Below are positions 1 to 12,850 of a stretch of DNA of 64,000 nt, piece after piece. Under the pieces are notes generated by a model. The model made no database searches and was not told the DNA's origin. It saw only the letters and a list, made by a program, of their open reading frames with translations. The translations under genes were made by a program, and so were the position numbers. Source of the stretch: Siphonodentalium dalli (taxonomy: Eukaryota; Mollusca; Scaphopoda; Gadilida; Siphonodentaliidae); the NCBI GenBank assembly GCA_032622095.1, contig CP136066.1:187464716-187528715 (forward strand), in the 5' to 3' direction. Each line of letters begins with the position of its first letter. Position 1 is the first letter of the stretch.

Positions 1-1046
1 CTTCCAGAAGTAATCCTACCTACTCATCAGCATAGAAAGATATGGGTAATATGACTGTTCATCTCGCATGGGATAACTGTCCATATTTGGGGTACCTCAT
101 CTTACAAGCAATTGTTCAGTCGCTTCTGGAAATCACGAGTGTACATGTGGTGACAAGAGACTCCTGTACCATACTATACAGAGTAACATGCAATCGATAT
201 ATATAGGAACATAGTTTGACAGTTTTATGTGATTTACCACATCGCTGGTATTTTCGTTGTTGGAAATGTCGCTTAGAGCCTTGACTTTGCTTTGCAACTT
301 ATCTACTGCTAGTACAAGCAAATAACTCCCACCCGTTGAGCAGCTGACAAACTACAACATGAAAATCAACCATGTTTCCATCTCCTTGTGTGCGAATTAG
401 GTGTCATGGAAAATAATCCGGTAAATGTTAGAACACACAATTCAACGAGTCTACTGTATGTTGACGAAACTGAACGAACCTGTATGATGTGACGGTTTGA
501 AAATTTGCTGGATATGTCCGCTTTCGGACTGGGTAGCAATTGCTATTGGTCAATGAGATCCATTTATACTCATTTTTAGAACGTTATACATGAGACCCGA
601 TGTATCAGTAGATCCGTTCTTGTAACCACGCCTCGTTGATAGAGGATAACTAACGATTCGTATCAACATGAGTTATTTGATGAGATATATATCCAAATTG
701 ATTAATTAGTTAATTTTGTCATTCGCGGTCGCATTTTGTTACAAATAGCCATAGAGAGTGCCAAGTGTGCTTAAATGTCGTGTTAGATTTAATATAACCT
801 TTTCGCAAAGATAGTCAGACAGCTATCTGCCTTAAATAAATCATTTTTATTGTGAAATAGTTTGCACGACATGCCACCGATTTAGAAGAACAAATCTTAC
901 TTGAGAGCGAATGAATGCAAAATTTGTCGATCCTCTCACTCGTGGGTACCAATCTGGTTGCCATTTTAATAGAACTGACCACTGTTACGTCATAGTATCG
1001 CAAAAAAATAATATGAATATAATAGGACTATTGGTTTTATAAGACA
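1..1046. other. No recognisable feature
   Basis: AT-rich non-coding sequence. The 62-codon frames at 133-321 and 815-1,003 on the minus strand have no motif, composition or neighbour that supports them as genes. Confidence 0.6.
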
Positions 1047-1806
1047 TTGCATTGCGATGGTGGTGTTAATTGCGATATGACAGATTTCACAATTTCTATC
1101 TGTATACCGGCCACCGTATTGGCAGCCATCTTGGGGTTAATATGTCATGTAGTAACCGCCGACGGCATAAAATTATCGTACATACAAATCATATCCACCC
1201 ACGCTACATTATTGTCTGTATGCATTTCGAGAAGATGACAAAATAGGTTTTCGATTAGTTTTTGACTATACTAATTAAATATTTAATCGAAAATTGGGGA
1301 CAGGAGGGGCTTTGCGTACCGGTTTCACTTAAATGTTCCAGTCGATGGATCGGGATATATATATTACATAAAACTGTAGCAGTTTATCGACGGCCGTTGT
1401 GTTAGTTAAGCCATATAAAGAGTTAAGCCATTTGGGCAGATAATCGTGCATTCTTACAAATTTCACAATTTCCACCTATATACCGGCCACCATATTGGCA
1501 GCCATCTTGGGCTATTAGCCAGTTTTAAAACCAAGACGGAACGAAATTACCGTATACACTAATTATCTCCACCCATAATACATTATGTTAATTTTTGCCT
1601 CCCGGAAGAAGACAAAATGCGTTTTAGATTATCTTTTTGGTGAAAAAATATATGATTTGTTAAAAAATCGAGTCAGGAGGTACATTATGTAATATTGTTA
1701 CCTTAATGCTCAACTGTGTCGATCGAAACATATATTTTAGACAATAACTTAACAGTCCATCAACGGCTGTTGTGTTAATTTCGCACATAATCGTGCGTTC
1801 TGTGTG
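1047..1806. repeat. Two diverged tandem units of about 370-390 bp
   Basis: ATACCGGCCACCGTATTGGCAGCCATCTTGGGG in unit one (near 1,105) and its near copy in unit two (near 1,480) are followed in both by a stretch starting CCACCCA, by GAAGA(T/A)GACAAAAT, and by ATCRACGGCYGTTGTGTTA (near 1,387 and 1,758). The frame at 1,047-1,238 lies in unit one and is not kept in unit two. Confidence 0.6.
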
Positions 1807-2593
1807 CCTTACACCACAGCCTGACGCCTCTCAGCTTTATGGGGAGGGTTGATTGTTCTGCCTTTGATAACAAATAATGCGACCAACAGCGATAAGTGGT
1901 ATACTATAACGTAGATAATTCGCAGTAGTTCCCCATGGTACATAAATAATTGGGCATAACCATCTTACTTCTGATTTTATAAGAAACGAAAGACAACGCT
2001 TTGCGTGAATCGTCATATTCTTCTCACCCTAAACATTATATGACGTCACATGACGTCATGACTGTCATTCCGAGATTCAATGGTTACATATATTACCTTA
2101 ATCTGGTTATCGCCCCATTCACAGGTATCAAAATTGGACGAATATCTCTTCTCAAAAGGTGTGAATATACTCTGTCAAATATGTCGGGTTTATTTAAAAA
2201 ATGACCGATTTTATCACCAGGTGCCTCAATAAAACCACACGGTGCGACAAAAAGGTCCGCCTATCTGACAAATCGAACATACGGATTCAGAAAGTTAAGT
2301 GTTCATGCTAACCAAAAAATGTAGGTCTCATAAATTCCCTCTCGAGGCGACACCTATAGTTATGTCCATATTTGCCTAGACTAGTATGTTTGACTACTGG
2401 GCCGGTTTAAGAAATAAAGTTATCAAAAGCGCCCACACAATGCATGCATTCGTGACAAGTTGTCATAGTGCGGCATACTTTGCCTTTGATGTTTGAATGT
2501 GCTGACGATATCACGTTAACCCGTCGCAGTTGTGTTTGGCGTTATGTTGAGCTGCTTAATTAACCCATTATATTCGTTGAGATGTATATTAAT
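1807..2593. other. Non-coding; two close CRE-like palindromes
   Basis: Apart from two TGACGTCA octamers at 2,040-2,047 and 2,051-2,058 nothing is recognised. The octamer is the full cAMP-response element, but with no gene nearby a regulatory role is only possible, not supported. Confidence 0.4.
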
Positions 2594-2635
2594 AAGCCCA
2601 CGTAGGCTAGCCGCGAAGCGGCTAGCCGTGGGCTT
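2594..2635. repeat. GC-rich hairpin
   Basis: AAGCCCACG, GGCTAGCCGC, a GAA loop, GCGGCTAGCC and GTGGGCTT form an 18-bp stem with a three-base bulge. It stands out in an AT-rich setting and sits 60 bases before the 2.7-3.1 kb inverted repeat, so it may be a terminus of that element. It is not followed by a T run, and terminators of that kind are not expected in a eukaryote. Confidence 0.55.
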
Positions 2636-2693
2636 AAGTGAGTACTGCGTATACACACTCGACGCTGGGAGAGCATAGAATCTGCAATACTGT

Positions 2694-3118
2694 TAAAGGT
2701 ACTCAACCCGATAAAACTCCTCTCAATTACTATTTCAATGGCTTCGGGGGTCAAAAATATTTGATTCGAGTCGAGGAAGTCACCCATCAAAGCTCACATT
2801 TGTTAGATATCGATTTTAGAAATCTATTAATTTTCATTATCGGGAATACTATCTGGCCCAGAACTCAGTCAAAATTGCGTTAAAAGTACACATCCAGAGC
2901 AGATTACGGCAGTTATTAGTACTGATCTCGAGAACATAACAAATTTGAAAAATCAATATCTAATAACTCTGAGCTTTGTTTGATGGGTTCCTCGACTCGA
3001 ATCAAATATTTTTTACCCCCAAAGCCAAAGAAATAGTAATATAGGACCCTCTGATCGGATTGTTGTTGTTGGAATCTGTTGAGATGGGGACCCTCTTTAC
3101 GGGTTGAGTACCTTTAAA
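2694..3118. mobile_element. Imperfect inverted repeat with 180-bp centre (MITE-like)
   Basis: Bases 2,694-2,790 (TTAAAGGTACTCAACCCG onward, with TATTTGATTCGAGTCGAGGA) pair with 2,976-3,118. The right arm has about 45 extra bases. No target duplication was found. Confidence 0.55.
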
Positions 3119-4984
3119 CGAAAAAATATCTTTCCAAAAATAAATTGACCTTTGAAACGCTCTTTGAACTTTGAACTCGTCTTCCCAAGCCACATATGCA
3201 GCGATTGGATAATCGCGTTTGTCTTAACCAATCAGAATCAACGCTGCTCACAGACGGTTGTTAGGCAAGTGATGCTATTCAAACAAAGTCGAAAATCGCC
3301 ACCTCGGATTATTATTTACACGAATTGCCAATTACAACACACGCGTTGGGCGAGAAAAAAACTGCTTACATTTATGATACACAAGGTGAGTACATGTACA
3401 TGATCAGTATCGGTTGTAGGATGTAACATTGTACGCCTTGTTTGGCCTCGAATATAACAAATTCACCAATTCCAGCCAATGTCCAGGGTATGGCAGACTG
3501 ACTCTTGACAGTTGACTCCAAGTTTAGTGACTCGGGTTCAAAGTCATAATTCCCCGATTCATTCTTGCAACAAATTTAGAAATTACAATTTGAACGAATC
3601 AAGCATCTACTTTATCTGTGATTATACTTGCGAGTACAGTACTATGTTGTTATCTGCAGGCTACACAGCGACAAAATTAATTTATGAACACAGTTTTGTC
3701 AAAGGTGGCATTACCTGCGACCAAAAATTATTTAGACAGAACGGAGCGATCGAATTCTCGCATTGTTGACTTTTCGAATGATAGAACACTGACACACGGC
3801 GATGGTAAAATGATTTTCATGGTGATAATCCTGACCAGAAAGTATGGAATAATACAATAAGTCTGACGTACACAACACTGACTACAGTACAGTACCGTTT
3901 ATTAATATAACAGTTCGTTTTCAGTTTTGAAACTTGTCAGAGTAAACTGGTATTATTATTAACCATTCTGCAATACCAAATGGCCTAACCTTCACACTAC
4001 TAACTAGCATGTTTATACACTTTAAGGAAATACGGTACGTAGCGGGAATTGTCGTGGATCCAGCTATTATTTTTTTTAAACTTTCATCCTAATATTTGTA
4101 ATATTTGACACGCATGTATGAACATTATTATTTTTCACTCAGTTTTAAATTTACGCAGCTACAGATACAGTTCTTAATCGATGTTGAATATATATTTGAG
4201 AACCGCCATGCACAACATATTTGTAAATGTACTGCATGCACCTGTACCGGTACATATAAAAAGGTCCAAAAAAATTCCATGTTTCGACTGACCAAAATCC
4301 ATGTTCAGGACCTCAAACCTAATTTTTTTTCACTCGACAGCGATAATTGTGTTGCCAAACCTACTGTTACACACTTTTGCCTCTTCCTGTTATAAATACA
4401 AAACAAATTTCTAACACAACTCCATTGTGAAAACACTATACATTAAACCGAAACAACTATCATGCAAGCTTTCGGTTTCCCCATGTACATGTAGGCCTAT
4501 CCATGTGTGAGCTGAGATATAAAAATGGATTAACTTACTGAATGCAAAATCGCTACCATACATGATTTGTGGTTATAATGTTAAAACCAATTGGTCTGTC
4601 TTTCAATTCTTTTATTGTTTAGTCAGCTAACGATCAGTGAGAGCAAGTACAATTACATTTTTCTTCTTTCGTTTCACACAAGTTTACACAAGTAGAACTT
4701 TTCTCAAAGTAAATTTATCTTCTCATGTGCTTGGTCAGTGGCTCAGTGGACACTGATCCCCAGTGACAAGCCACTGTTCATCGCAGTTATTAGTACCATG
4801 GAAACGTACATGTTAAAACTCAACCATTTTAAGTTACTTGTACCGCTGCAAACTTAGCTTGAAAGATATATGTCTTATTAGCATCATAGTAGCAACTGTT
4901 TAAGTAATGGTTCCCATCACAGAACACATGGCCAACGCTGATAATCCTCAAACATATTAGGCAAACAAAAATACCTGTGGAATT
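3119..4984. other. No recognisable gene
   Basis: Low-complexity AT-rich DNA with repeated GTACATGTA-like words. Frames of 83-96 codons occur at 3,152-3,403, 3,512-3,769 and 4,105-4,395 but look random (many Cys, His and Tyr, no domain). Nothing further seen. Confidence 0.55.
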
Positions 4985-5207
4985 GTGGGATAGACATATG
5001 TCCAGTTAAACTTTTCACATGCCCATAACTTAACTGATGGGAAAGGTTATAAATATACCTTCGATCAAGTTCATCAACATATATACCTTAATCAACTATT
5101 ACAGTGACCGTGAACATTTTTACAAGTGCAAATTTTGGCACCTGCGAATAAAATATTGCCAGTAATTATAGGTGTGGGAGCAATCGCTCCCTTTTCCTGG
5201 GAAAGAC
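4985..5207. mobile_element. Diverged, truncated copy of the 15.5-kb MITE family
   Basis: The order GGGATAGACATATGTCC, ACTTTTCACATGCCCATAA, ATTACAGTGACCGTGAACAT, GTGCAAATTTTGGCACC and GGAGCAATCGCTCCC matches, with many changes, the reverse complement of 15,462-15,796. The end corresponding to the CAGTCC side is missing. This shows the family is dispersed and older than the palindrome. Confidence 0.6.
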
Positions 5208-5211
5208 TTGG

Positions 5212-5299
5212 CCAATGCATTCTCTTTTATACTAGTACATTGTAGGTGAGGTGCCATATTGGCGACTCGCATACCGGTATATAAGAGAAAGCATTGGCA
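5212..5299. mobile_element. Short hairpin MITE
   Basis: GCCAATGCATTCTCTTTTAT near the left end and ATAAGAGAAAGCATTGGC near the right end are inverted repeats around a 50-base centre. A second, shorter copy with the same ends (CCAACGCATTCTC and ATAAGAGAAAGCACTGG) is at 9,003-9,058. Confidence 0.6.
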
Positions 5300-5389
5300 C
5301 AGGGTTTTTGCAAAATTTCAGGAAGCTCCAGTTAGGAAAGGGTTAATAAATAGCATTGATGAGCTAAGAAGTAGTATCAGCTTAGAAGA

Positions 5390-5625
5390 TAATATACCGG
5401 GTATGTAGGAAAATTAATACACAGGGGTACTGTAACATGACCCATGGATTGTCGTGGGATAGGTGCTGTGTTTCTCAGATGATTTTAAAGTGGCACTAAT
5501 AATTAGCAATAAAGAGTGTTTGTCATCAGCTTAGAATATATGTAGGGGGAACTGTCTCGGGTGTCTCATGGAATAGGTGCGGCAAATCAAAGAGACACTA
5601 ATAATTCGCTTGGATGACTTGTAGG
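5390..5625 (-). repeat. Two diverged units of the 36-kb tandem repeat family
   Basis: GTCGTGGGATAGGTGCTGTG, CTCAGATGATTTTAAAGTGG and ACTAATAATTAGCAATAAAG match the reverse complement of the units at 36.2-36.3 kb (compare 45,290-45,355 directly). A second, weaker unit follows at 5,540-5,610. The family is thus present outside the palindrome. Confidence 0.55.
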
Positions 5626-6902
5626 CACAATAATTATTTAACCCTCATTAAAGCAAACTCCAGTATCCCAGCTACAGTAGTAGTTACTACTGTTTATTTT
5701 TAATGTTGACAACAATGCTTTTAGATGTCAGCAAAAATTTACATGGTTGTACTCGATAGATCAAACTGCTTGGCATAAAAAAGGACTGTTGGTCGTTCCT
5801 TTTATTTAGCAGTTCAAACTCCATGAAAAGAAGCCATAGTACTTACAATGCAGCATACAGCCATACACTTGATCAATTGATTAGATGTGCAACCACACTT
5901 TTTAAAATCATGTCTGTATTGTGTACCGGTATGTATTATTGTATACTTAAAGTGCTTTATTTTCTATTTTCAGGGATATTTTGGATCTACATCCTGCTTA
6001 TCACACATACCGGTATAACTATATCAACTATCAGAAGTTCAACTCTTTGATCTGACATTTACTGGTTCTGAATACATTTTGAAAAGGCATCAGACAATTT
6101 TTTTGGACAGGTGTAAAATTAAAATTCACAATCAGAGATTAAATGTAACTGTTGTATCCTGACTGATGACACAAATGTCAAATCCACTATTTTCTGTTAA
6201 CTCTCTTCTTGGAATGTTATTCAAACACAAAGACAATATCAACACCAAGGACACAAACTTTTAATAACTTGCAACTTCAGCTTCCTTATAATACTACTAG
6301 AAAAGGAAATGATGAGAAAACAGGATAACAGAAAATACATCATCTATTCTAAATTATATTGGAGGTAGTCATGTGTGCAATGGATACTTTTGGGGTGGAG
6401 GCATACATGTGTAATATGTGCACACGGTATAGTGATTCTTGACCTGAGGTAACAAGGAATTCACTCCAGGAAGCTGATGTGTATTTATTTATTCAGTGCA
6501 AAACATCTTATGAAAGTAAAGGGTATTGATCCACTTGTTCTAAGGAAAATATACACTGCTTCAATTCTGGAGAATGTAAATCTTGTTCTATTACATTTGG
6601 AAAGTGTCATAATTTACACTTGAAGGTGGCTGTGCATATATGTCTAACAGAAAGTGTAATGATTCTAATGAACAGACATGAAGACTCCTGGGTGATGTGA
6701 TTGCCTTCTGATTAATAAAATATTGCGCCAACAGTATGATCATATTATTTTGAACTAAATCCAAATTCACCAATAAGGAATATATTGTTATTAGAATGAG
6801 TTACTGCCATCATACCTGTTGGTATTTATTCATTCTTGCCACATTTGTCATGTTCCAGGGATCAGGGTGTGCAATAAAGAGAGGATGTACGAGTCCCCAG
6901 TT
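5626..6902. other. No recognisable feature
   Basis: AT-rich sequence with no repeat shared elsewhere in the window that I could find and no convincing coding frame. Confidence 0.55.
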
Positions 6903-7004
6903 TATAGCGGAATTTACAAAACGAGTCCAGAAAATTAGAACTGGACCAGCCTTTGTTGAGGTCCTGACCTAATGTAGTGGACGGGTTTTGTAGATTCTGC
7001 TATA
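6903..7004. mobile_element. Hairpin element of about 100 bp
   Basis: TATAGCGGAATTTACAAAAC and the reversed right end TATAGCAGAATCTACAAAAC are inverted repeats. The centre is unrecognised and no coding content is present. Confidence 0.55.
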
Positions 7005-7959
7005 GCCTATACTTGACGAGTTATAGATTATATTTATTACATGATCCAAAGCCTCGACAAAACCTACTTAAATAAACAAATGGGACACTAAACTAACATC
7101 GGCTTCTATACGACATCGGATGACTTTTCATGTAACTGTGCATTGTTTGCGCGTGTAAACAATAGTCCCAGATAAATAAGGACACTTTGATGTATTTAAT
7201 GGTGTATATATAATGACATAACTTTTCAAACTCTTAATGATTATAGCTGGTTGGAAAAATATTGGAAGGCATAATATATGGAGTGTAAATAGAAGACATA
7301 CCGGAAGTCAAGGGTCACCTGGCACTATTTCCTGTTATTAAACGAACGTTTAATATCACAATTTATCACATAATTAACTCACAAACCCAGGTTAATAATT
7401 ATTGGTAAGACACACGTGTACTATTAGCACGTGCGATGACGTCACGCCATTATTTGAATGACTTGCGATTGCTGACGTTTATGATAGTTTTCTTCGATGA
7501 ATACTTCGCGTTTATTTGATCATGTGATAAAAGGTATATCAAACTCATTCTACTTTATACGTAATTTATCAACCTCTGACATCCACTAAATTCTATTTGA
7601 GTCTCGGTGAACCTCGGCTCAAATCGAATTTAGTTATCTCGATTGATAGATTCCGTACACAATATAAACTCATGTGCGATCCTCTACATACAAATATTTA
7701 CTATAATTTTGCCTTACATACATCGGGGTACATGTACTACTATAGCTATATAAGTTCGTGAAACATGACTGCAAACAGCAATTATTATGTTCAATTAGAC
7801 ATTCAAAGAAAGAACATACATCGGTGCTATGGCCCCAAGTTTATGAAACTACTGCGATTCCATAACAATAACGCATGAGGTATTTCACTGTTCGTGCAGA
7901 AAATTGTGCTATCTTTGCGCATTTGCACTCATATGGTAAACTGACGACATGAACACACA
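7005..7959. other. No recognisable feature
   Basis: AT-rich sequence. One ATGACGTCAC site at about 7,436 resembles a CRE core. No coding signal. Confidence 0.5.
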
Positions 7960-8284
7960 TAATCAGTTGTGTGTATATATTGCATACCAACGTTTCATAT
8001 TGATATACCGGTAGTGGCACATGCGTACATATGCTTGCGATATACACGACGGCAAGAGTCTGCTAATTTGGTCATTTCTATTCTTAACAATGTGTTCCAG
8101 ACTCGTGATGTTTCAATATTTTGGGAGGTGTGTCCATACGGTTGTTACGTTGATGAACACGTCCTGGCATATGGACTGAAAGATCCTTTATTGATGCAGT
8201 AGTGCTGTGGAAAAAGATTGACGTATTTACTCAGTACAACCAAAATAAAACTACAACTTTAGGATCGTGGCAGTCTAATAATAA

Positions 8285-8349
8285 CTAGACCAAGGTTTCA
8301 TTACAGTCAACTCTCAACGTAAGTTGAAAGTAATGAAAGTTAGGTCTAG
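8285..8349. mobile_element. 65-bp hairpin with CTAGACC ends
   Basis: CTAGACC and GGTCTAG at the ends and TTTCATTAC / GTAATGAAA inside form a stem. The outer words equal the outer words of the 30.25-30.80 kb TIR element, so it may be a much-deleted relative. Confidence 0.45.
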
Positions 8350-9002
8350 TTTTAATAAGACTGGCATCGTGGTATAGCAGTAATTGGTAGCAGTGTTCTC
8401 AGCTCTACTTGGTATGATTGTGATTTGATATTGACGGTTTGTGGTGTCAGTTATATTTAAGCAGCCACCGGTAGCTACAAGCAATTGCATTAAAAGCTAT
8501 CATTACGTCATTGCACTTTTCAGATAAACTGACGACACGAGCACACACATGCGGTTTTGTATAACATATTTCATACCAAGCGAGTGATATTGATATGGTG
8601 GCAAGTGCTTTCATATGCTTGCGACATACAATATGGAAATAGTCAGTCTACCCATTAGTGGCAGGAATTTCAATGGTGGCTATTACTTAATTTCACAACG
8701 CTTTCCATAGTTGGGTATGTCGATATTCCAGAAGGGACGCCCATATGGTTGCGACATTGATCAACTCATACTAGAATATAGACTGAAAATCCTTTATTGG
8801 TGTACCAGCGCAGTGTGAAAATGTGTGATGTGAGAGCACATTAAAATATATAATACGGCCTTAGACTTGTGACATAACCCGCAATTGTGTACAGTGTTCT
8901 CAACGCTGTCTGCTATTAGAGTTTTGATGCTGATAGTGCATGGTGTCTATTAAATTTAACAATTTCATGACTTGAGTTTCCGGAAATATTACGAAAAACC
9001 CT

Positions 9003-9058
9003 GTGCCAACGCATTCTCGTACATGCACGAGGCTTCCCATATAAGAGAAAGCACTGGA
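9003..9058. mobile_element. Second copy of the short hairpin MITE
   Basis: Same inverted ends as the 5.2 kb copy with a shorter centre. It lies inside the 8-10.8 kb tandem array but only in one unit, so it inserted after the units had formed. Confidence 0.5.
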
Positions 9059-10830
9059 ACATGGTCTTTAATACCACAACAATGCAGTTCCCAGCATTAA
9101 AAGGATAAACAAATATTGCAGGAAAAATACAAACAGTCACTAAAATACTTAAAATTTCCAGGTTGTCTGATTAAATCTATGAGTTTAAATCGTTATATGT
9201 ATTTGGCACTTTCATGGAAGAAACCGCGTTGAGCAATTAACATCCATAATGCAGGGATGTAGAGACACTTGTGGGGAAGGGTCAGTTAGAATATGCCGTT
9301 CCAATGTGTGATTAACAGCCGCATATGTGTGTTAGTTCCCCCTGGTATATGACATACTTGCATACGTCGCGTAAGGATAACAGTTTATATTTGACTGATC
9401 GTGCGATCATTACGCCACTGCACTCGTCCGATATGCGACAACAGTAACTCGCGCGTGCGATTTTGTGTATATATTCCGTACCAAGCGTGCGATATTTATG
9501 TCGTGTCAAGTGCGTCCATATGCGTGCGACATACAGTATATGACAATAGTTTGACAATCCGTTAGTGGTATACTATGTTCAATTGTGGTTAATTCTTAAT
9601 TTCACATTGCATGCGTTCTAGAGTTGGGATACGTCGATATTCAGAAGGGGCGCTCACATGGTTGCGACATCGATTAATGGATCCTGGAATATGGAGTGAA
9701 CATTGCTTTATTGACGTAGTAGCGAAGTGTACAAAAAATAAAGCCTTAAAATGTTTACACAACCAGTAATTGGGTACAGTATTCTCGACTACGTGTATGA
9801 CTGAATGTTGGTGCTGATGGGGTTTGGTGTCCGTATTATTTTGAAGCAGATATGACAATTATCGCAAGAAAATACAAATGAAGTTAATAAAATGCAGGTT
9901 TTATGGTTAAATCTATGCGTTTTGTTCTACCTGAAATTGAGCACTTTCACTCAAGAAACAGTGTTAGGCAACATCTAACTTGAAGGAATATAGGGACATC
10001 GGTGGGGAAGAGTCAGTTAGAATATATCGATCGAGCGTGTGGTAAACAGACCCAGTTGCATGTTTGTTACTGGCCGATAGTGTATGATAATCATGCACGC
10101 ATTCGTCTTTTAATGAGAACAATAATGTTTTTTGGCAGATTGTGCTATCCTACGCCATTGAACTCGTCCGATATACTGACAACAGTAACACACACGCGTA
10201 GTTTTGTGTATATATTCCATACCAAGCATGCGACATTGGTATCGTGTCATAAGTGCATCCACATGCTTGCGACATACACTATAGTTATGACAATAGTCTG
10301 TCCAACCGGTAGTGGGACATTGTATTTAATCGTGGGTACTTCTTAATTTCACAATGCGTTCCGCAGTTGATCAACATATCCTGGTATATATTGACTGAAA
10401 ATTGCTTTATTGACGTAGTAGCAGTGTACAAATTATTGATGTAGGAACGCTTTACACACAAACAAATAACGATTATATAACGGTGTGACATAACCTGTAT
10501 TTGGGTACACTATTCTGGACTCTGGTATGACTGAACTTTGGGAATTATATGCATGCCTGCATCGCGTAAGTATGACACTTATAGGGTTGCAATCGTTCGA
10601 TATATACTGATACCAGTAACATACGCGTGCGGTTTTGTGTATGTATCCCACATATTGATATAGTGTCAAATGCATGCGTTCATATGCTTGCGACATATAC
10701 TGTGACATGGGTCTGTCAATCCGTTAATGTCACTATGTTCAATCGTGCCGGTTAGTTCTTAATGTCACACCTGTGTTCTTCAGTTGGGATATGGGACGAG
10801 CACCCATATGCTTGCGACATGACTGTAACA

Positions 10831-12850
10831 GGACTTGTTTCTTCGGATTGTGAACTGTACTATACTGTATGACGCCACCGTGTGCTCACACAATTCCCTC
10901 CAACTTATGCAAATAAGCATTTCTATCTCAGATTTGAATAGACGTTGGCTATTTTCGGACCACATGACTTACATGTAGCTGTGTAGCAACACACCATGAG
11001 CTATACAGCACACCCTGTAATCACGCCACATGTAGTGCAGAATTTCAACACACAACTTGAAGCATTTTGTAATGTAATTTTATTATATTTCCACGCTGTC
11101 AAGCAGACCAGATCTTCGGTGTTACCAGTAAACACATCGAGTAAAAATGTTGTGAAAATGTGAACAGTGTCGCACAAAAGAACACCTCTTCGAAAGTTCT
11201 ATTTGAGCACAGGAAGAAATGACATTATTTCCCTTTATCTTTGTCACATCAATTTCGTCGACTAATTTCGATACCCGGCGGTGTAATTCAAAAGCGGTAA
11301 TTATTATAAATGTATTTCGTATCGCAAACTGCCAGATTTAATCTACGTGGGCTTTATTACGTTTACGTATGGTCATATTAGAAATCAACAATCAGTACCG
11401 ACAACCGTCGGTACTTGACATCAGAACCGGTGTTCTGCTTAATAAGTACGTTGCCAAATAACTCAGTATCTAAAAATAGAATGGCTTAAGCATAGGCCCC
11501 GGTGGGCACATGTGCTATGGACGTGCTCTGATTGGCTCTGCACATAAAGGTAAAGGTCATACTCCGTGTCGGGGATAATACATTTTGCCAAATTTTTATT
11601 TTGCTGTCACTCAAGATTCTGTGTTCTTTGAGAATCAGGTGTCCTGCGGATGCCAAACTCTAATTCACGCGGGCAAATTTCACTGAGTTTCATTTCAACC
11701 TGAATAGAAGATAGATCTAAGAATATTTACAAGACTTTCGTCCTCTTATAACTAGTTGAAGCTTTCCTATGAAACAATAAGGACAAACAGTAAAAAAAAA
11801 CTCATTCTTTGTCAAAACAATCATTGAATGGAACCACCTGCATGGAGGACACGGCCAGCGCATGTGATTTAACATCAACAACAACATTAACAGCGTACTA
11901 GTAAGTCGTCCAACGGTGATGATGGGTGATCCTACAGGCTACAGCCAAATCAAGGCTCCTACACCGACCAACATACAGATACAGATCGAACTTGAAACAA
12001 GATGATCACAAAGTGAGTATAATTTACTGTAATACTAATACAGTAATAGTCTGTATTATAAATATAATTTATATATTATAATATTTAAGTGTTTTCCGCG
12101 TGAAAACATTCAATTAATTCTATTCAATATAATTCATTGTCATTGACGCGAAATTAGGTTACTTAGTAAGTTAGTACAACTGACCTCCTCGATACAATTA
12201 AACGCTGAAATGCATAAAACTAAAAGGCCATGCGTTGAAATTATTCAGATTCAGGGGTCATTGATATTGTTGCCGCATTTTGGAGTGTTGGCTGGTTGGA
12301 AACGGGCCAGCTCGTCCCACTCCCAGATCTACTCAAGGCCATATAGCGACTAGGTCGCCGAGTCACTATGTGGCCATGGAAACGACGATTAGCTTTCTTG
12401 AGGAAATTCTCCTAGCCTGCAAAGGTATCTGTGTCACGCGATTACATGTAGCTCGCTTTGCTAAATTCTCCTAATCTGCAAGTTCACTCAAATATTCTTG
12501 ACGCAAATTGAATTCAATGGACAAAATCCCTTACACTGCATGTTTTATATACCCAACAAATACATATTAGCTACTTTGTGAATTGTGATATGTCATACCA
12601 TAATACCCATTATGGTAGGCATGTTGGTATTTGTTTATAGTTCGCAAGAATATACGCTGCAATGTCGCTTTGATTATTCATGCGATTGATGTGACGTCAG
12701 TTCATTCATAATCTTGAACCAGTCAACAGCGTCACGGGTGCCTTGTATCGCAACCACTGTACAGTAACGGTGCAGATATTTATTATCGCCAATTCGTTAT
12801 CGCTAATTTTATTAGGGAATTTCATAGGAAATGGTAGATAAATAGAGAAT
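10831..12850. other. Mostly featureless non-coding sequence
   Basis: Apart from the palindrome-tip repeat at 11,426-11,495 I see no gene, no clear repeat and no long frame. The 64-codon frame at 12,280-12,474 has no recognised motif. Confidence 0.55.
11426..11495 (+). repeat. Dispersed copy of the palindrome-tip repeat
   Basis: Bases 11,426-11,451 match 40,810-40,835 exactly over 26 bp. The following bases (TGCCAAATAACTCAGTAT) resemble TGCCAGATAAGTCAATAT in the right arm, after a two-base gap, so homology runs for roughly 70 bp before fading. Just upstream, 11,397-11,414 is a small hairpin (GTACCGAC / GTCGGTAC). No coding content. Confidence 0.7.

Larger units (their letters stand above)
7960..10830. 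repeat. Diverged local tandem duplication (4-5 irregular units)
   Basis: Matching landmarks recur: a unit start like GTAATTGGTAGCAGTGTTCTC at about 8,378, 8,878, 9,763 and 10,493; TTTTGTGTATATATTCC-like words at about 7,966, 8,554, 9,463, 10,202 and 10,633; and CATATGCTTGCGACATAC-like words at about 8,028, 8,611, 9,518, 10,258 and 10,680. Spacing varies from about 430 to 910 bases, so units carry large indels. The frames in it are short and not conserved from unit to unit, which argues against a gene family. Confidence 0.6.

Noticed and set aside
2594-2635. Rho-independent terminator
   Set aside because: A GC hairpin is present but no T run follows, no gene precedes it, and the sequence is eukaryotic in character.
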